Shown: positions 36,798 through 46,804, counted from the stretch's first letter. The stretch: DNA of 64,000 bases from Photobacterium alginatilyticum (GCF_009910675.1 NZ_RSEJ01000008.1:141407-205406), one strand, 5' to 3'. Notes: generated by a model from the letters alone, not told the origin. A program made the numbers and translations.

Positions 36798-37286
36798 TTA
36801 GATTCCCGCGCGCTTCAACAAGCCGGTCATCAGAGCTGAACTGCCCTTAACCTGCTTGGACTTATTCTTCAATTCACGAGCCAGAGATGAGTCATTGATT
36901 GAATTACAGATATAAATCATTGCCTGATACATGTCGCGAGGCGTCTTGATACGATCAGCATCGTTAAGCGGGCTAATGATCTTCACAACATCGCTGCCTT
37001 TCTTGTTGTTTTCGTTAGCGTACTCAAGTACTGAATCAAGTAGCTTGTCCAAATCAACAATAAACTCTGAGCTCTCGATACCCTGCTTCTGGATCTCTTT
37101 CAGGTTTCTCTTTCTTACCTGCTTAATGATGAATGCAGGCGTATTAAGCTTTCTGTAACCAAAGAAGCCCGCCAAAACGAGTAAGACAGCACCACCTGCT
37201 ACATACCCCCAAATTGAACCTGAAGACTCGGCAACCGGCTGAACGACTTCGGCAACCTTTGTAACAGACGCTGGTACATCAGACAT
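36798..37286 (-). CDS. Single-TM protein of unknown function
   Basis: A 162-residue protein with one membrane segment (about 26-45, WGYVAGGAVLLVLAGFFGY) after a short N-terminal tail, then a charged, helical cytosolic domain (TPAFIIKQVRKRNLKEIQKQ). It has a good AAAAGG site before ATG 37286 and its own terminator, so it is a normal expressed gene. I do not recognise the family. Neighbours (radical SAM enzyme, dsdA) do not suggest a role. Confidence 0.65.
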   Translation of the reverse strand: MSDVPASVTKVAEVVQPVAESSGSIWGYVAGGAVLLVLAGFFGYRKLNTPAFIIKQVRKRNLKEIQKQGIESSEFIVDLDKLLDSVLEYANENNKKGSDVVKIISPLNDADRIKTPRDMYQAMIYICNSINDSSLARELKNKSKQVKGSSALMTGLLKRAGI

Positions 37287-37499
37287 ATTTGTAACCTTTT
37301 ACTTAAACGAATACGGGACACCCGAGACATTATGCACGTTGGTCGCTAAGGGCTATGCGTTTTATCAAGATTTAGATCGAATAGAGTGACGGAGGTCAAA
37401 ATTTTGACAATTAAGTGCAAAAATAAAGCACCGATTCGAGAGAGCCAACCAGGCTACACACTCCATTTTTACTGGCTGTGCGGCAGATCAGACAAGAAA

Positions 37500-37523
37500 A
37501 AGGCATAGCCGAAACTATGCCTT
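37500..37523 (-). terminator. Terminator of the dsdX-dsdA operon
   Basis: Stem aaggcatag / ctatgcctt, loop ccgaaa, followed on the minus strand by TTTTC. It lies 13 bases after the dsdA stop. Confidence 0.82.
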
Positions 37524-37535
37524 AGCAATAAAGAA

Positions 37536-38867
37536 TTAACTCCCTGATTTGGCAATATATGATGCCATCTCTTCTTCCGGTACCATACCGCCTCCCGTCG
37601 CCCAGACCAGATGCGTCGCATTTTTCATTTTGTGATCATCAAGCTGAACACGTTCGCGGTATTCCTTATTACCTGAGACCCAGACAGGACCGAGCAACCC
37701 AGCCAATGCAGAAGGCTCAAGCTGAATGTCTTCATGTTTGCTTAGCTCTCCCAAATGATGGTACATCCTTTCATCGGTAACGGTGTAGTAGCCATCAAGT
37801 AGCCTTTCCATCGCCCTACCCACAAAACCAGAAGCACGGCCAACGGCTAGGCCATCAGCAGCCGTAATGTTATCGATACCGATATCCTGCACCGCAATTT
37901 GATCATGAAGACCAGTATGAACACCCAGCAGCATGCAAGGGGAATGGGTTGGCTCGGCAAAGATACAGTGGACATTATCACCAAAGGCCATTTTCAGACC
38001 GAACGCCACGCCGCCAGGGCCACCACCCACACCACACGGCAGATAGACAAACAGCGGGTGCTGCTCATCAACAGTGATCCCCATATCATCAAACTGCTTC
38101 TTTACCCGCTCGCCGGCAACAGAGTAACCCAGGAACAGGGTTTGTGAGTTTTCATCATCGATAAAGAAGCAAGACGGATCATTTTCTGCCTCTTTACGCC
38201 CCTGCTCTACCGCAACCCCATAATCTTCCTCGTACTCAACCACTGTCACACCATGAGCGCGCAGCTTGTTCTTTTTCCACTCGCGCGCATCTGCTGACAT
38301 ATGGACCGAAACCGAGAAGCCCAATTTTGCACTCATAATGCCGATAGACATACCCAGATTACCGGTAGAGCCGACGGCAATGCTGTACTGCTTGAAAAAG
38401 TCTCTGAATTCATCGGTGAACAACTTGCTGTAATCATCAGATTCGGACAGCAGGCCAGCCTCAAGAGCCAGCTTTTCAGCGTGAGTTAGTACTTCATAAA
38501 TCCCGCCACGCGCTTTAATCGATCCCGATATAGGCAGGTGGCTGTCTTTTTTTAACAATAACTGGCCGGTGATTTGGGTGTCATACTGCTGCTCGAGGAC
38601 TTTTTTCATCGCCGGGATCGCGACCACTTCCGATTCGATAATGCCCTTCGATGGTGCCGTTTCCGGGAAGGCTTTCATCAGGTAAGGAGCAAACCTTGCC
38701 AGACGCTCACTGGCATCTTTGATATTGGTTGTATCAAGCCCGACATGCGGCAGCCCTTCTGCCAAGGTGGTGATGTTTGGGTTAAACCAGCAGACTTCTT
38801 CCAGCGCAATCAGCTTTTTCACCAGAGGGAATTCACTAACCAGCTTTTCAATGTTCAATGCGTTCAT
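37536..38867 (-). CDS. dsdA: D-serine dehydratase
   Basis: PLP enzyme converting D-serine to pyruvate and ammonia; detoxifies and uses D-serine in the cytosol. The protein is 443 residues, like E. coli DsdA (about 442). The PLP lysine lies in SGSIKARGG (Lys118, the same number as in E. coli), and a glycine loop CGVGGGPGG binds the phosphate. It follows dsdX after 14 bases with AAGGTAG before ATG 38867. The dsdC activator gene is divergent from dsdX, so the full DSD module is present. Confidence 0.96.
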   Translation of the reverse strand: MNALNIEKLVSEFPLVKKLIALEEVCWFNPNITTLAEGLPHVGLDTTNIKDASERLARFAPYLMKAFPETAPSKGIIESEVVAIPAMKKVLEQQYDTQITGQLLLKKDSHLPISGSIKARGGIYEVLTHAEKLALEAGLLSESDDYSKLFTDEFRDFFKQYSIAVGSTGNLGMSIGIMSAKLGFSVSVHMSADAREWKKNKLRAHGVTVVEYEEDYGVAVEQGRKEAENDPSCFFIDDENSQTLFLGYSVAGERVKKQFDDMGITVDEQHPLFVYLPCGVGGGPGGVAFGLKMAFGDNVHCIFAEPTHSPCMLLGVHTGLHDQIAVQDIGIDNITAADGLAVGRASGFVGRAMERLLDGYYTVTDERMYHHLGELSKHEDIQLEPSALAGLLGPVWVSGNKEYRERVQLDDHKMKNATHLVWATGGGMVPEEEMASYIAKSGS

Positions 38868-38881
38868 TTTTCTACCTTAAA

Positions 38882-40219
38882 TTAAATGATGTATGACAGT
38901 AGGAAAGTGCCACCCAGGGCGACAAAAGAAGCGATGAATGTCGCCGTTGTATAGTATTTGAAGATTTCTGTTATCGATGCCCCGCAGTACTGCTTAACCA
39001 ACCAGAATAATGAATCTGTTACGATAGTACAGCCAATCGCACCAGAGCCGATGGCCAGAGTAATGATCTCAGGGCTAATATCCGGATACATCGAAAGCAT
39101 AGGTGCAACAATGGCTGTCGCCCCCATCATGGCAACCGTCGCAGAGCCTACAGCGGCATGAAGAATGATCGCCACCAGCCAGGCGAGAAGAATCGGATGC
39201 ATGTCGAGATTTGACAAGATCTGCGCCAGTACATCCGCCAATCCGCTCCCTTTCAGTACACCGTTAAATGCACCACCAGCACCAATAATCAGTAAAATAT
39301 TGGCAATAGAGGAAAAGGCACCTTCTGTTTTCTCCAGCAGTGCTGACATGCCCATGTTTTGCCTAATACCCAGCATGTAGTAGGCAACAAAAGCCGCAAT
39401 AAACATGGCGGTTATCGGATTACCCAGGAACTCGAGCGTGGTGTAAAGGGTGGTGCCGTGCTCCATGTTCAGTTCCGCCGCTGTCTTCATCAGCATGAGA
39501 AAAATAGGGAGCATCACGGTAAATAAGGTAGCGCCGAGTGATGGGAGCTCGCTTTCATTTCTGACTTCCAGCGAGGAAAATTCTTCCGGGACTTTCTTAA
39601 ATGGCAAGCTTGAGCCCATCAGCTTTAAAAATAATGGCCCGCCGATAAGTGATGCTGTCAAACCAATTAACAAACCATAAAAGATAACCGAACCGATGTC
39701 CGCTCCCAGCTCATTGGTAACATATAGCGCGGCTGGATGAGGCGGAACAATACAATGCACCGCCATCAACGCAGTACACAGTGGTATGGCAAGATTAAGC
39801 AAAGAGGTATTGGTTTTTTTGGCAATAGAGAAAGCCAGCGGGATCAGAAGTACGACACCCACTTCGACGAAAAGAGTGATACCGCACACCAGGCCAATAA
39901 GCACCATAATGACTTCAGGTGATAACCAGCGGCATTTTTGAAGCGTTAAGCCTATTCGCTCAGCCGCTCCCGATACCTCCATCATTTTTCCCAGTATGGT
40001 ACCAAGACCAATAACAGTAGCCAGAAAACCTAACGTTCCGCCAATACCATTTTCAATGGCGGTAACCATTTCAATCGGCCCCATTCCCATTGACGTACCA
40101 ACATAAAAGCTGGCAAAAAGCAGTGCTAAAAACGGGTGGAGTTTAAATTTAACGATCGAGAAAACGATCATTACGATACTGGTTATAAGCGTCGCTATAA
40201 CCCAAAGTTGCGATTCCAT
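38882..40219 (-). CDS. dsdX: D-serine permease DsdX (GntP family)
   Basis: A 445-residue inner-membrane proton symporter of the gluconate-permease (GntP) family. It shows many hydrophobic segments and the family stretches GGTLGFLATVIGLGTILGKM, VPPHPAALYVTNELGAD and VGSATVAMMGATAIVAP. In a GntP protein alone gluconate would be possible, but the neighbour dsdA 14 bases downstream and dsdC upstream make D-serine the likely substrate. Start ATG 40219 has CAAGG nearby. Confidence 0.92.
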   Translation of the reverse strand: MESQLWVIATLITSIVMIVFSIVKFKLHPFLALLFASFYVGTSMGMGPIEMVTAIENGIGGTLGFLATVIGLGTILGKMMEVSGAAERIGLTLQKCRWLSPEVIMVLIGLVCGITLFVEVGVVLLIPLAFSIAKKTNTSLLNLAIPLCTALMAVHCIVPPHPAALYVTNELGADIGSVIFYGLLIGLTASLIGGPLFLKLMGSSLPFKKVPEEFSSLEVRNESELPSLGATLFTVMLPIFLMLMKTAAELNMEHGTTLYTTLEFLGNPITAMFIAAFVAYYMLGIRQNMGMSALLEKTEGAFSSIANILLIIGAGGAFNGVLKGSGLADVLAQILSNLDMHPILLAWLVAIILHAAVGSATVAMMGATAIVAPMLSMYPDISPEIITLAIGSGAIGCTIVTDSLFWLVKQYCGASITEIFKYYTTATFIASFVALGGTFLLSYII

Positions 40220-40442
40220 AATTTGACCTTGTGTCTGCTGTTTAATCTCGTTTTATTAAACAAAACGGGAAAATTGCTGACAAACGATCAAACCTCATCC
40301 CCTTGTGAGCCAGATTGAAACAAACCAGTGATCAGATTCAATATTCAGATATTTACCCTAACTGACATCACACTGATTAAAATAGCGAGGGTATAATTGA
40401 GAGAAATATTAGCAGGTATATTTTCTTGCTTGAGGATTCGGC
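40220..40442. promoter_or_regulatory. Divergent dsdX-dsdC control region
   Basis: 223 bases. An inverted repeat CGTTTT (40249-40254) / AAAACG (40262-40267) lies 30-48 bases before dsdX, in position for a LysR-type site or -35 region overlap. A partial CRP half-site TGTGA is near 40304. The assignments are tentative. Confidence 0.4.
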
Positions 40443-41381
40443 ATGTACACCAAAGAGCATATTCACTCACGCAACCAAAAACTCAATAGTTTTCAGCTTT
40501 CAAAGCTTCATACTTTTGAGGTCGCAGCCAGACACTGCTCATTTTCCATGGCGGCTCAAGAGCTTTCGATGACGCCGAGCGCAATATCTCACCGCATTAA
40601 CGGACTCGAAGAAGAGCTTGGCATCCAGCTGTTTAAGCGATCCCATCGAAAAATCAGCTTAACCACCGAAGGAGAGCGGATCTACCTCACCCTGAAACAA
40701 TCGCTAAACGCCCTGAACCAGGAAATACTTGAAGTACAAAGTGGCGAGGTGTCAGGTACGCTGACCATCTATTCACGCCCCTCTTTTGCCCAGTGCTGGC
40801 TGGTTCCTCGGATCTATAAATTTAAACAGCTGTATCCTGCAATTGAATTAAAAATCTTATCCGGCAATGAAAATATCAACTTTTATGGTTACGGCATTGA
40901 TATTGCCATTTATTATGACGATAAAACACCAAAGAAACTTTGGCATCAGGAAATAATGTCAGAAACCATCGTTCCGGTCTGTACACCGTATTATGCAACA
41001 CAACACGATTTAATTGGAAAAGAACATAACCTGCGACAGTGTACTTTATTGCATGACAATCAAGCCTGGGACTATGATTCAAATGTTGACGAGTGGGAGT
41101 CTTGGGCAAGGAAGTATAATATTGAATCCATAGATCAAATCCCGAGCATTGGTTTTGACCGTTCCGATCTTGCCGTGGTTGCGGCGATTAATAATGCTGG
41201 TGTGGCCATGGGCAGGCATAGTCTGGTAAAGAAAAGAATTGAATCCGGTGAATTAATTACCCCATTTTCCAATAAAGAAATCCCCTGTGCCCAGCGATAT
41301 TACATCGCCACGCTTCCAAATAATCACACACAAAAGATTGAGCTCTTTATCGACTGGATATCGCGCGAGGCAAGACTTTAA
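40443..41381 (+). CDS. dsdC: LysR-family activator of D-serine genes
   Basis: A 312-residue LysR regulator: N-terminal HTH (about 20-80, KLHTFEVAARHCSFSMAAQ, ELSMTPSAISHRINGLE) and a periplasmic-binding-protein-like effector domain. The HTH differs slightly from most LysR proteins and the C-terminal domain has DsdC-like stretches (SGTLTIYSRPSFAQCWLVPR). It is divergent from dsdX, the usual dsd arrangement, so it probably activates dsdXA with D-serine. Start ATG 40443. Confidence 0.92.
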   Translation: MYTKEHIHSRNQKLNSFQLSKLHTFEVAARHCSFSMAAQELSMTPSAISHRINGLEEELGIQLFKRSHRKISLTTEGERIYLTLKQSLNALNQEILEVQSGEVSGTLTIYSRPSFAQCWLVPRIYKFKQLYPAIELKILSGNENINFYGYGIDIAIYYDDKTPKKLWHQEIMSETIVPVCTPYYATQHDLIGKEHNLRQCTLLHDNQAWDYDSNVDEWESWARKYNIESIDQIPSIGFDRSDLAVVAAINNAGVAMGRHSLVKKRIESGELITPFSNKEIPCAQRYYIATLPNNHTQKIELFIDWISREARL

Positions 41382-41413
41382 GACAATAAGCAAGAGATCT
41401 AACCGACACTGAA

Positions 41414-41697
41414 TATACCCAAACTACCTCAAGATGCTCGTTTCAGCGAGAATTACTTGGCTTGTAGGCTAGGCACCGATTAGAAAATCTAGTGGCTCTA
41501 AATTAATAATCGGTAACAACGCATAGAAGCCCCTATTTACTTAACAGAACTGGAACTCGCCCTTTGGGAGTGAGCCAGCGAACCCATTTCTGTGTCAAAT
41601 AACGTTGAAAGGGAATAGCCATTCCTACCGTCATTTTCCTTGAACTGAGCTCGCTGGACTCACTCTGAATTCTGCATCTTGAGGTAGTTTGGGTATA
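41414..41697. mobile_element. MITE with perfect 24-bp terminal inverted repeats
   Basis: The outer 24 bases at 41414-41437 (beginning tatacccaaactacct) recur as an exact reverse complement at 41674-41697. The 284-base element has no coding capacity and ends in TATA, which suits a TA-target insertion by an IS630/Tc1-like transposase. The interior includes another inverted pattern around gagtgagccagcgaac and gagctcgctggactcac. It fits between dsdC and the ulaR-like gene. I recall similar intergenic repeats in Vibrionaceae, but no search was run. Confidence 0.8.
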
Positions 41698-41727
41698 AAA
41701 TCGATTAAGATCTCCATGCATTAATGG

Positions 41728-42483
41728 CTAAACGAGGATCACCTCAATGCCTTTCTCTCTTAGCTTGGCCACAACCTCAGGATTGGCATCCTGGCCTGTT
41801 ACCAACACATCAATGCGATCGGCATTACAGAACAACATACCTGCTCGCTGACCAACTTTGCTGCTGTCGGCAAGGACCGCCAGCTTACCGACATGATCTA
41901 GCATTTTCTGCTCTGCCATCGCTGTCAGCATATCCATTTTATACAAGCCGTCTGCCGTGATCCCCTTGCCGCTGGTAAACATCCAGTGTCCGGCATACAG
42001 CGACGATACTTCATCTTGCGGGGCTAAAGTAATTGACTGGGTTTTGTTGTACTGACCACCAATGATCACCACCCCGTCGTGCTCTTCCTCTATCAGGTAA
42101 TTGGCAAGCGGGAAGTAGTTGGTGATCACCTGGATATCCTGGCCGCAGATCTCCTGCCCTAGCAGGAACGCCGTGGAACCACAGTTGATGACCACACTTT
42201 CGCCGGGTTGGCACAAAGCAGCCGCAGCCTGGGCAATTCTCACCTTCTCATCAAGGTTTGACGCATGATGAATATTAAACGGAGACCAATAGGTTCTCTC
42301 CTGCGCGACAGCTTCTGCACCGTTACGCACTTTTCGCAATTTCCCAGAATCGTTCAGCTTGTTGATATCACGACGTGCAGTTGCCGGCGAGATATCAAAC
42401 TCTTCAATAAGGTTGGCAACCGTCACATGCCGCTTATGGTGCAACAATTCGAGGATGGCGTTATGTCTTTGGGCTTCAGTCAT
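41728..42483 (-). CDS. ulaR: DeoR-family repressor, UlaR-like (copy 1)
   Basis: A 251-residue DeoR regulator with an N-terminal winged HTH (about 1-57, [20 protein letters not shown]) and a sugar-phosphate sensor domain that keeps [13 protein letters not shown] and [14 protein letters not shown]. coli UlaR binds L-ascorbate-6-phosphate and represses ula genes. This copy lies at the end of the minus-strand ula genes, about 200 bases after ulaE, with a hairpin between. Start ATG 42483 has GAGGTG upstream; a TTG four codons earlier is not used. It is clearly paralogous to the gene at 45707-46462. Confidence 0.9.
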   Translation of the reverse strand: MTEAQRHNAILELLHHKRHVTVANLIEEFDISPATARRDINKLNDSGKLRKVRNGAEAVAQERTYWSPFNIHHASNLDEKVRIAQAAAALCQPGESVVINCGSTAFLLGQEICGQDIQVITNYFPLANYLIEEEHDGVVIIGGQYNKTQSITLAPQDEVSSLYAGHWMFTSGKGITADGLYKMDMLTAMAEQKMLDHVGKLAVLADSSKVGQRAGMLFCNADRIDVLVTGQDANPEVVAKLREKGIEVILV

Positions 42484-42597
42484 ACCACACCTCAATTTCT
42501 TCTAATGATTAAAAATGATTATTCCCTGATTTTATAATCGTAAAATTGAGATGAAAAGAGATAACAAGAATTATTGGATGATTTTAAGACTCACAAG

Positions 42598-42631
42598 GCA
42601 GACAAACTCCCTCAATCAGGGATTTGTCTGC
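42598..42631. other. Hairpin between ulaE and ulaR copy 1
   Basis: Nine-base stem gcagacaaa / tttgtctgc plus an inner partly matched stem ctccct / aggga. No T run, so not a clean terminator. It may set the boundary between the ulaG-HAD-ulaE message and ulaR1. Confidence 0.5.
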
Positions 42632-42683
42632 TGTGACTGGCCACTTAGGCATTTATTGAGAAGAGCGGGGGTTAGACAGGTGA

Positions 42684-43556
42684 TTAAACAAGATTAAAAC
42701 CAGCCTGGTTGGCCAGGCCGACCAACCGTGTCTTGGCAAGCTTGATATTCTCCATCCAGTTTTCATCCTGCGCCCACATCTCAATCACCAAAGGGGCGGT
42801 ATAGTCAATTTGTGCCAGGGTTTTGAATATGGCACTAAAATCCACTTCCCCTTCACCAATCACCAAATCCCTGAACTGCCCCTTGCTGGTTTCCGACACC
42901 TTGAGGGTATCTTTGAGGTGGATCTGAACAATGTGATCACGACTAAGCTTCAGCTCCGTACAGGTATCATAATTCCAGCCGGTAATATTGCCGACATCGG
43001 GATAAGCCATAAAATAGGTCGACGGGATCTCTCGTTTCAATACCTCGAATTTACTGAGGGCATTGAGGTATGGCGTATCCATGATTTCGACCCCAAGCAT
43101 CACCCCGGCTCGCTCTGCCATCTTGGCCGACGCCTTCATTCCCTCGACAAAACGCTGATGGGTAATATCGTTTTGCGGCTCATAGTAGACATCGTAACCC
43201 GCCAACTGGATACACCTCACCCCTAGCTTATAGGCAAGGTTAATTGCCTTTTCCATAATCACATAAGCTTCTTTGCGCGTGGTTTCGTCTTCAGAACCAA
43301 ACGGGAATTTACGGTGGGCACTTAAACACATCGAATGCAATGGCATTCCGTACTTTTCGCATAAGTGACGCAAGGCATAGATCTCATCATCACTCCAATC
43401 AAGACGAGCACGGCGCTCCTCTGATTCATCAACCGAAATCTCAACGAAGTCAAAACCCAACTCTTTGGCACTGACTAGCTTCTCTTCCCATGACAAGTCA
43501 TTGGGCATGGCCTTTTCATATAATCCGAGACGGAGCTCTTTATCAAAGTTATGCAT
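42684..43556 (-). CDS. ulaE: L-xylulose-5-phosphate 3-epimerase
   Basis: Third enzyme of anaerobic L-ascorbate catabolism: L-xylulose 5-phosphate to L-ribulose 5-phosphate. The 290-residue TIM-barrel protein carries the UlaE stretches LGFDFVEISVDESEERRARL, MCLSAHRKFPFGSEDE and QLAGYDVYYEPQND. The metal-site pattern GVEIMD and IEMWAQDENW is present. It is downstream of the HAD phosphatase with a 25-base gap; ulaG lies further upstream on the same strand. Start ATG 43556. Confidence 0.95.
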   Translation of the reverse strand: MHNFDKELRLGLYEKAMPNDLSWEEKLVSAKELGFDFVEISVDESEERRARLDWSDDEIYALRHLCEKYGMPLHSMCLSAHRKFPFGSEDETTRKEAYVIMEKAINLAYKLGVRCIQLAGYDVYYEPQNDITHQRFVEGMKASAKMAERAGVMLGVEIMDTPYLNALSKFEVLKREIPSTYFMAYPDVGNITGWNYDTCTELKLSRDHIVQIHLKDTLKVSETSKGQFRDLVIGEGEVDFSAIFKTLAQIDYTAPLVIEMWAQDENWMENIKLAKTRLVGLANQAGFNLV

Positions 43557-43581
43557 GTTTCCCCCTATCTATTTATATTGC

Positions 43582-44406
43582 TCACGCGCGAAAGTACGTT
43601 GAGATAATGTCGGCAATACCTTTCCCGTCGTTCCCCTCCGGGGTAGATATATCAGCTGCACGTTTAACGGCGTCGTCGGCATTGGCCATCGCCACTCCAA
43701 GGCCTGCCAGCTCAATCATGGATATATCATTGTGATTGTCACCGATGGCAATCACTTCAGACGGCGTTATGCCCAAGGTTTGAATATATTCAGCCAACCG
43801 GGCCCCTTTGGTATTGCCTTTGTTGGCAAAGTCGATACGGTTAGACCACGACTTCTCTCCGGAAAATTCATCCTGTATAAATGGCAGCCGGGTAAATGAC
43901 TCGATCTGCTCGATATCCCCTTCTACAACAAACTTCCAAATGTAGTCATTCAGTGCCAGTTCCTGCTCAAAAGACGCAATGCGGCGGATCTCCGGCTTGA
44001 TGGCAGCAGGAAAATCCTCGGCCCATGCCTCCAGCGCCTTCATATATTCAATCGGCTTTTGAGAGGAAAAGGTCATGGCATCTGTCACATACATCACCAT
44101 GTTTAGCTGGTGCTGATGGGCCAGCTGAAGAAACTGCTTGGCTTTCTCTTTTGGCAAAGCATTTTCTTTAACGACCGTGTCACTGCTGAAGTCGTAAATA
44201 TAAGTACCGTTACAGCTGATAATCGGCGTATCGAGGCCTAGCTCATGGTGGTATGGCCTGGCGGCTGTATGGTGTCTTCCTGTCACCAGCAAAACGACAA
44301 CGTCATCTTTTACGCGCTGAATTTCCTGCTTCACCTGCGGTAAAATTTCATGATTTGACGTAAGCGTCGTACCATCCAGATCAAGCGCCAACAATTTATA
44401 TTTCAC
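43582..44406 (-). CDS. Cof-type HAD phosphatase in the ula operon
   Basis: A 274-residue HAD-IIB (Cof/YidA type) sugar-phosphate phosphatase. Motifs: ALDLDGTTL (nucleophile Asp and acid Asp), the cap domain in the middle, and GDNHNDISMIELAG with VAMANADDAVK at the C-terminus. The start at GTG 44406 is preferred: AAGGTG lies six bases upstream and the product begins at the first strand (VKYKLLALDLDG); longer versions add sequence with no function. Its place between ulaG and ulaE suggests it clears a toxic or dead-end sugar phosphate of the ascorbate pathway. That role is inference. Confidence 0.87.
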   Translation of the reverse strand: MKYKLLALDLDGTTLTSNHEILPQVKQEIQRVKDDVVVLLVTGRHHTAARPYHHELGLDTPIISCNGTYIYDFSSDTVVKENALPKEKAKQFLQLAHQHQLNMVMYVTDAMTFSSQKPIEYMKALEAWAEDFPAAIKPEIRRIASFEQELALNDYIWKFVVEGDIEQIESFTRLPFIQDEFSGEKSWSNRIDFANKGNTKGARLAEYIQTLGITPSEVIAIGDNHNDISMIELAGLGVAMANADDAVKRAADISTPEGNDGKGIADIISTYFRA

Positions 44407-44563
44407 AGCGTTCACCTTGTTTAAATACTTAAAATTCCACACTTGTCATTGAAGACGGGTTCAAGCCCGGGGTTAAAAGAAGGGCTACCTTCCAACATAC
44501 GACGCGAACCGAAAACAGGAAGATAGCCCAGTACTTTTACCTGAGAGCTTTATCTAAGCGCTT

Positions 44564-45631
44564 TTATAGGAATGCTTTATACGGCAGCTCAGGCTCGTCA
44601 GTGTAGATATCGCGGAAACCACGGAAGTGCTGGTAGTGCATACGGCCCTTGTCTGTTGGGTAAGTGTATTTACCGCCGACCTGCCAGAAGAAAGGAGCAA
44701 AACCGTATTGCAGGCGCTCTTTCTTCATATTCCACAGCACTTCAATTTCGCGCGGATCGTTTTGGAAGTTTGCCCAGATATCATGGTGGAAAGGAACAAC
44801 CACTTCGCAGTTCAGTGATTCACCGGCACGAAGGATGTCAGAAGCCGTCATCTTGTCCGTAACGCCGCGTGGGTTCTCACCGTAGGAAAGCAGCGCAACA
44901 TCAATCTTGTGATCGTTACCGTGCTTGGCATAGTAGTTGGAATAGTGAGAGTCACCAGAGTGATAGAGCGAACCGCCCGTTGTTTCGATAAGGTAGTTGA
45001 CGGCGCGATCGTCCATACCATCCAGGATGCCCTTGTCATAAGACGACGTTCCTTCAGGCAGTGTAACCAGCGCTGTCCGGTCGAATGAGTCAAGCACCTT
45101 GATCAGTGCATCACCCACCTGGATTTCATCACCCACTTTCGCAACGATACAGCGCTCTTCAGGAACGCCCCAGCCAGTCCATAAATCAACACACGCCTGC
45201 GGGCCGATAAATTTAACGTGGTCACCGCAGTTTTGCAGTACCGCCGCTGCCACGTTGACGTCGATATGGTCGGCATGGTCATGAGATGCCAACACCGCAT
45301 CGATTTCTTTAATCGCAAACGGGTCCATTGGGAAAATGGCCGTACGCAGGTTTGGCTGCAGCTCACGAACACCACCCATACGCATCATCTGGTGCTGGTT
45401 TTTCATCAATGCATTCTGCTGCGTTTTTTTGCCGGTACCACACCAGAAATCCATTGAGATATTGGTGTTGCCTTCTGTTTTCAGCCAGACACCGGTACAC
45501 CCCAGCCACCACATAGAAAACGTACCAGGCTGAACTTCGGTTTTTTCAATTTCTTCGTTTAACCAAGTTCCCCACTCAGGGAATGTATTTAAAATCCACG
45601 ATTCACGGGTAATTTCATTTACTTTGCTCAT
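44564..45631 (-). CDS. ulaG: L-ascorbate-6-phosphate lactonase
   Basis: Opens the lactone of L-ascorbate 6-phosphate to 3-keto-L-gulonate 6-phosphate, the first cytosolic step. It is a metallo-beta-lactamase-fold enzyme of 355 residues (E. coli: 354). The metal motif is visible as [10 protein letters not shown], with further ligands in [12 protein letters not shown] and [10 protein letters not shown]. Start ATG 45631 ([12 protein letters not shown]) has AAAGG upstream and matches the family start; a longer reading is not needed. It is 75 bases downstream of the ulaR2 stop, probably one operon. Confidence 0.96.
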   Translation of the reverse strand: MSKVNEITRESWILNTFPEWGTWLNEEIEKTEVQPGTFSMWWLGCTGVWLKTEGNTNISMDFWCGTGKKTQQNALMKNQHQMMRMGGVRELQPNLRTAIFPMDPFAIKEIDAVLASHDHADHIDVNVAAAVLQNCGDHVKFIGPQACVDLWTGWGVPEERCIVAKVGDEIQVGDALIKVLDSFDRTALVTLPEGTSSYDKGILDGMDDRAVNYLIETTGGSLYHSGDSHYSNYYAKHGNDHKIDVALLSYGENPRGVTDKMTASDILRAGESLNCEVVVPFHHDIWANFQNDPREIEVLWNMKKERLQYGFAPFFWQVGGKYTYPTDKGRMHYQHFRGFRDIYTDEPELPYKAFL

Positions 45632-45706
45632 TACAGTAACCTTTCGTTGGGGGATGTTATCAACCAAAAAGTGTTGTCGTCAGAAGTCACCTTTCGACTG
45701 GAATTG

Positions 45707-46462
45707 TTACACCAAGACAACGTCGATGCCTTGCTGTTGAAGTTGTTTCACCACATCGGGATCTGCCGCTTTACCTGTTATCACTACATCTAACTGCTCG
45801 GAAGACGCAAACAGCAATCCCGCTCTCTGGCCCACTTTCGAGCTATCGACCAAGGCAACCAGCCTGCTGACCTGATTAAGCATTTTGTGCTCGGCCATCG
45901 CCGAGAGCATATCCATCTTATAAAGTCCTTCCGCCGTCAGGCCCTTGCCGCTGGTGAACATATAGTGCCCGGCGTAAAACGATGTCATCTCCTGATGGGG
46001 CGCGAGAATTAAACTGCGTGTTTTGTGGTACTGCCCGCCGACAATCACCACGCCATCATGGTCCTGTCCGATGAGGTATCGCATCAGCGGGAAGTAATTA
46101 GTGATCACCTGAATATCGCGACCGCAAATTTCTTTGCCCAGCAAGAAGGCTGTAGAACCACAATTAATCACGATACTGTCACCAGGTGAGCACATATTTG
46201 CCGCATATTGTGATATACGGACTTTCTCATCATGATTGAGTGTTTGGTGAATATTCATTGGCGACCAATAGGTACGCTGGTGATCCACCACCTGAGCACC
46301 ATTGCGTACTTTCTTTAGCTTTCCCTTCTCATCTAACTTATTGATATCTCTTCTAGCTGTCGCAGGAGAAACACCGAACTTTGTAATCAGGCTCGAAACA
46401 GTGATCGAACCTTTCTGATTAAGAAGATCCAGTAACGCATTGTGGCGCTGTGACTCAGTCAT
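45707..46462 (-). CDS. ulaR: DeoR-family repressor, UlaR-like (copy 2)
   Basis: A 251-residue DeoR regulator aligned end to end with copy 1 ([48 protein letters not shown]). It is the first gene of the minus-strand arm (ulaR2-ulaG-HAD-ulaE) and faces the ulaAB permease gene over a 413-base control region that carries the shared operator, so autoregulation is likely. Which of the two copies senses ascorbate-6-phosphate, or whether they have split roles, cannot be read from sequence. Confidence 0.9.
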   Translation of the reverse strand: MTESQRHNALLDLLNQKGSITVSSLITKFGVSPATARRDINKLDEKGKLKKVRNGAQVVDHQRTYWSPMNIHQTLNHDEKVRISQYAANMCSPGDSIVINCGSTAFLLGKEICGRDIQVITNYFPLMRYLIGQDHDGVVIVGGQYHKTRSLILAPHQEMTSFYAGHYMFTSGKGLTAEGLYKMDMLSAMAEHKMLNQVSRLVALVDSSKVGQRAGLLFASSEQLDVVITGKAADPDVVKQLQQQGIDVVLV

Positions 46463-46500
46463 ATATTTAACTCACCCTGTGACAACTCATGACACACCAC

Positions 46501-46555
46501 GACTATAACAATCACAAAAATGATTATCAATGATTATAATGAGCATTTTGTGATT
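46501..46555 (-). promoter_or_regulatory. Ula operator near ulaR copy 2
   Basis: The motif gactataacaatcac (46501-46515) recurs exactly at 51888-51902. It lies 38 bases from the ulaR2 start. The wider element has AATCACA (46510-46516) and its reverse complement at 46549-46555, with internal tgatta repeats. Probably a UlaR-type operator over the ulaR2 promoter. Confidence 0.65.
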
Positions 46556-46710
46556 AGGATCTGATTTCAAATTGAGTGATGGACAGACGATATTATCCTC
46601 CGAAAGCATCTCTATACATAACAAGCACTTAGCCACAACCCTCAGTTTTAAAGGGCTTAGAGGGGTTTAAGTAACAATGTGGCGTAGGGAAACAGACAGA
46701 TTAGCCAAAA

Positions 46711-46724
46711 TTGATTTCGATCAA
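46711..46724 (+). promoter_or_regulatory. Perfect FNR box before the ulaAB operon
   Basis: TTGATTTCGATCAA matches the FNR consensus TTGAT-N4-ATCAA at all ten fixed positions. It lies about 80 bases upstream of the likely -10 of ulaAB. It would fit oxygen-limited induction, since the Ula pathway is the anaerobic route for ascorbate in E. coli. Confidence 0.6.
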
Positions 46725-46760
46725 AAGCGAAGCAACAGACACGAGATCACTCTCACATAA

Positions 46761-46804
46761 AATCACAAATGGTCTTTTTGTGATTATTTATGATTGCTAT
46801 GGTG
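46761..46804 (+). promoter_or_regulatory. Ula operator and extended -10 promoter of ulaAB
   Basis: Inverted repeat AATCACA (46761-46767) / TGTGATT (46779-46785), then tgattgctatggtg (46791-46804). The last part contains an extended -10 (TGcTATGGT, 46795-46803). The same layout, with identical spacing, is found before the second permease (52146-52189). Confidence 0.7.

Noticed and set aside
46711..46724. CRP site instead of FNR
   Set aside because: TTGAT-N4-ATCAA is exact for FNR, while CRP positions match only partly.
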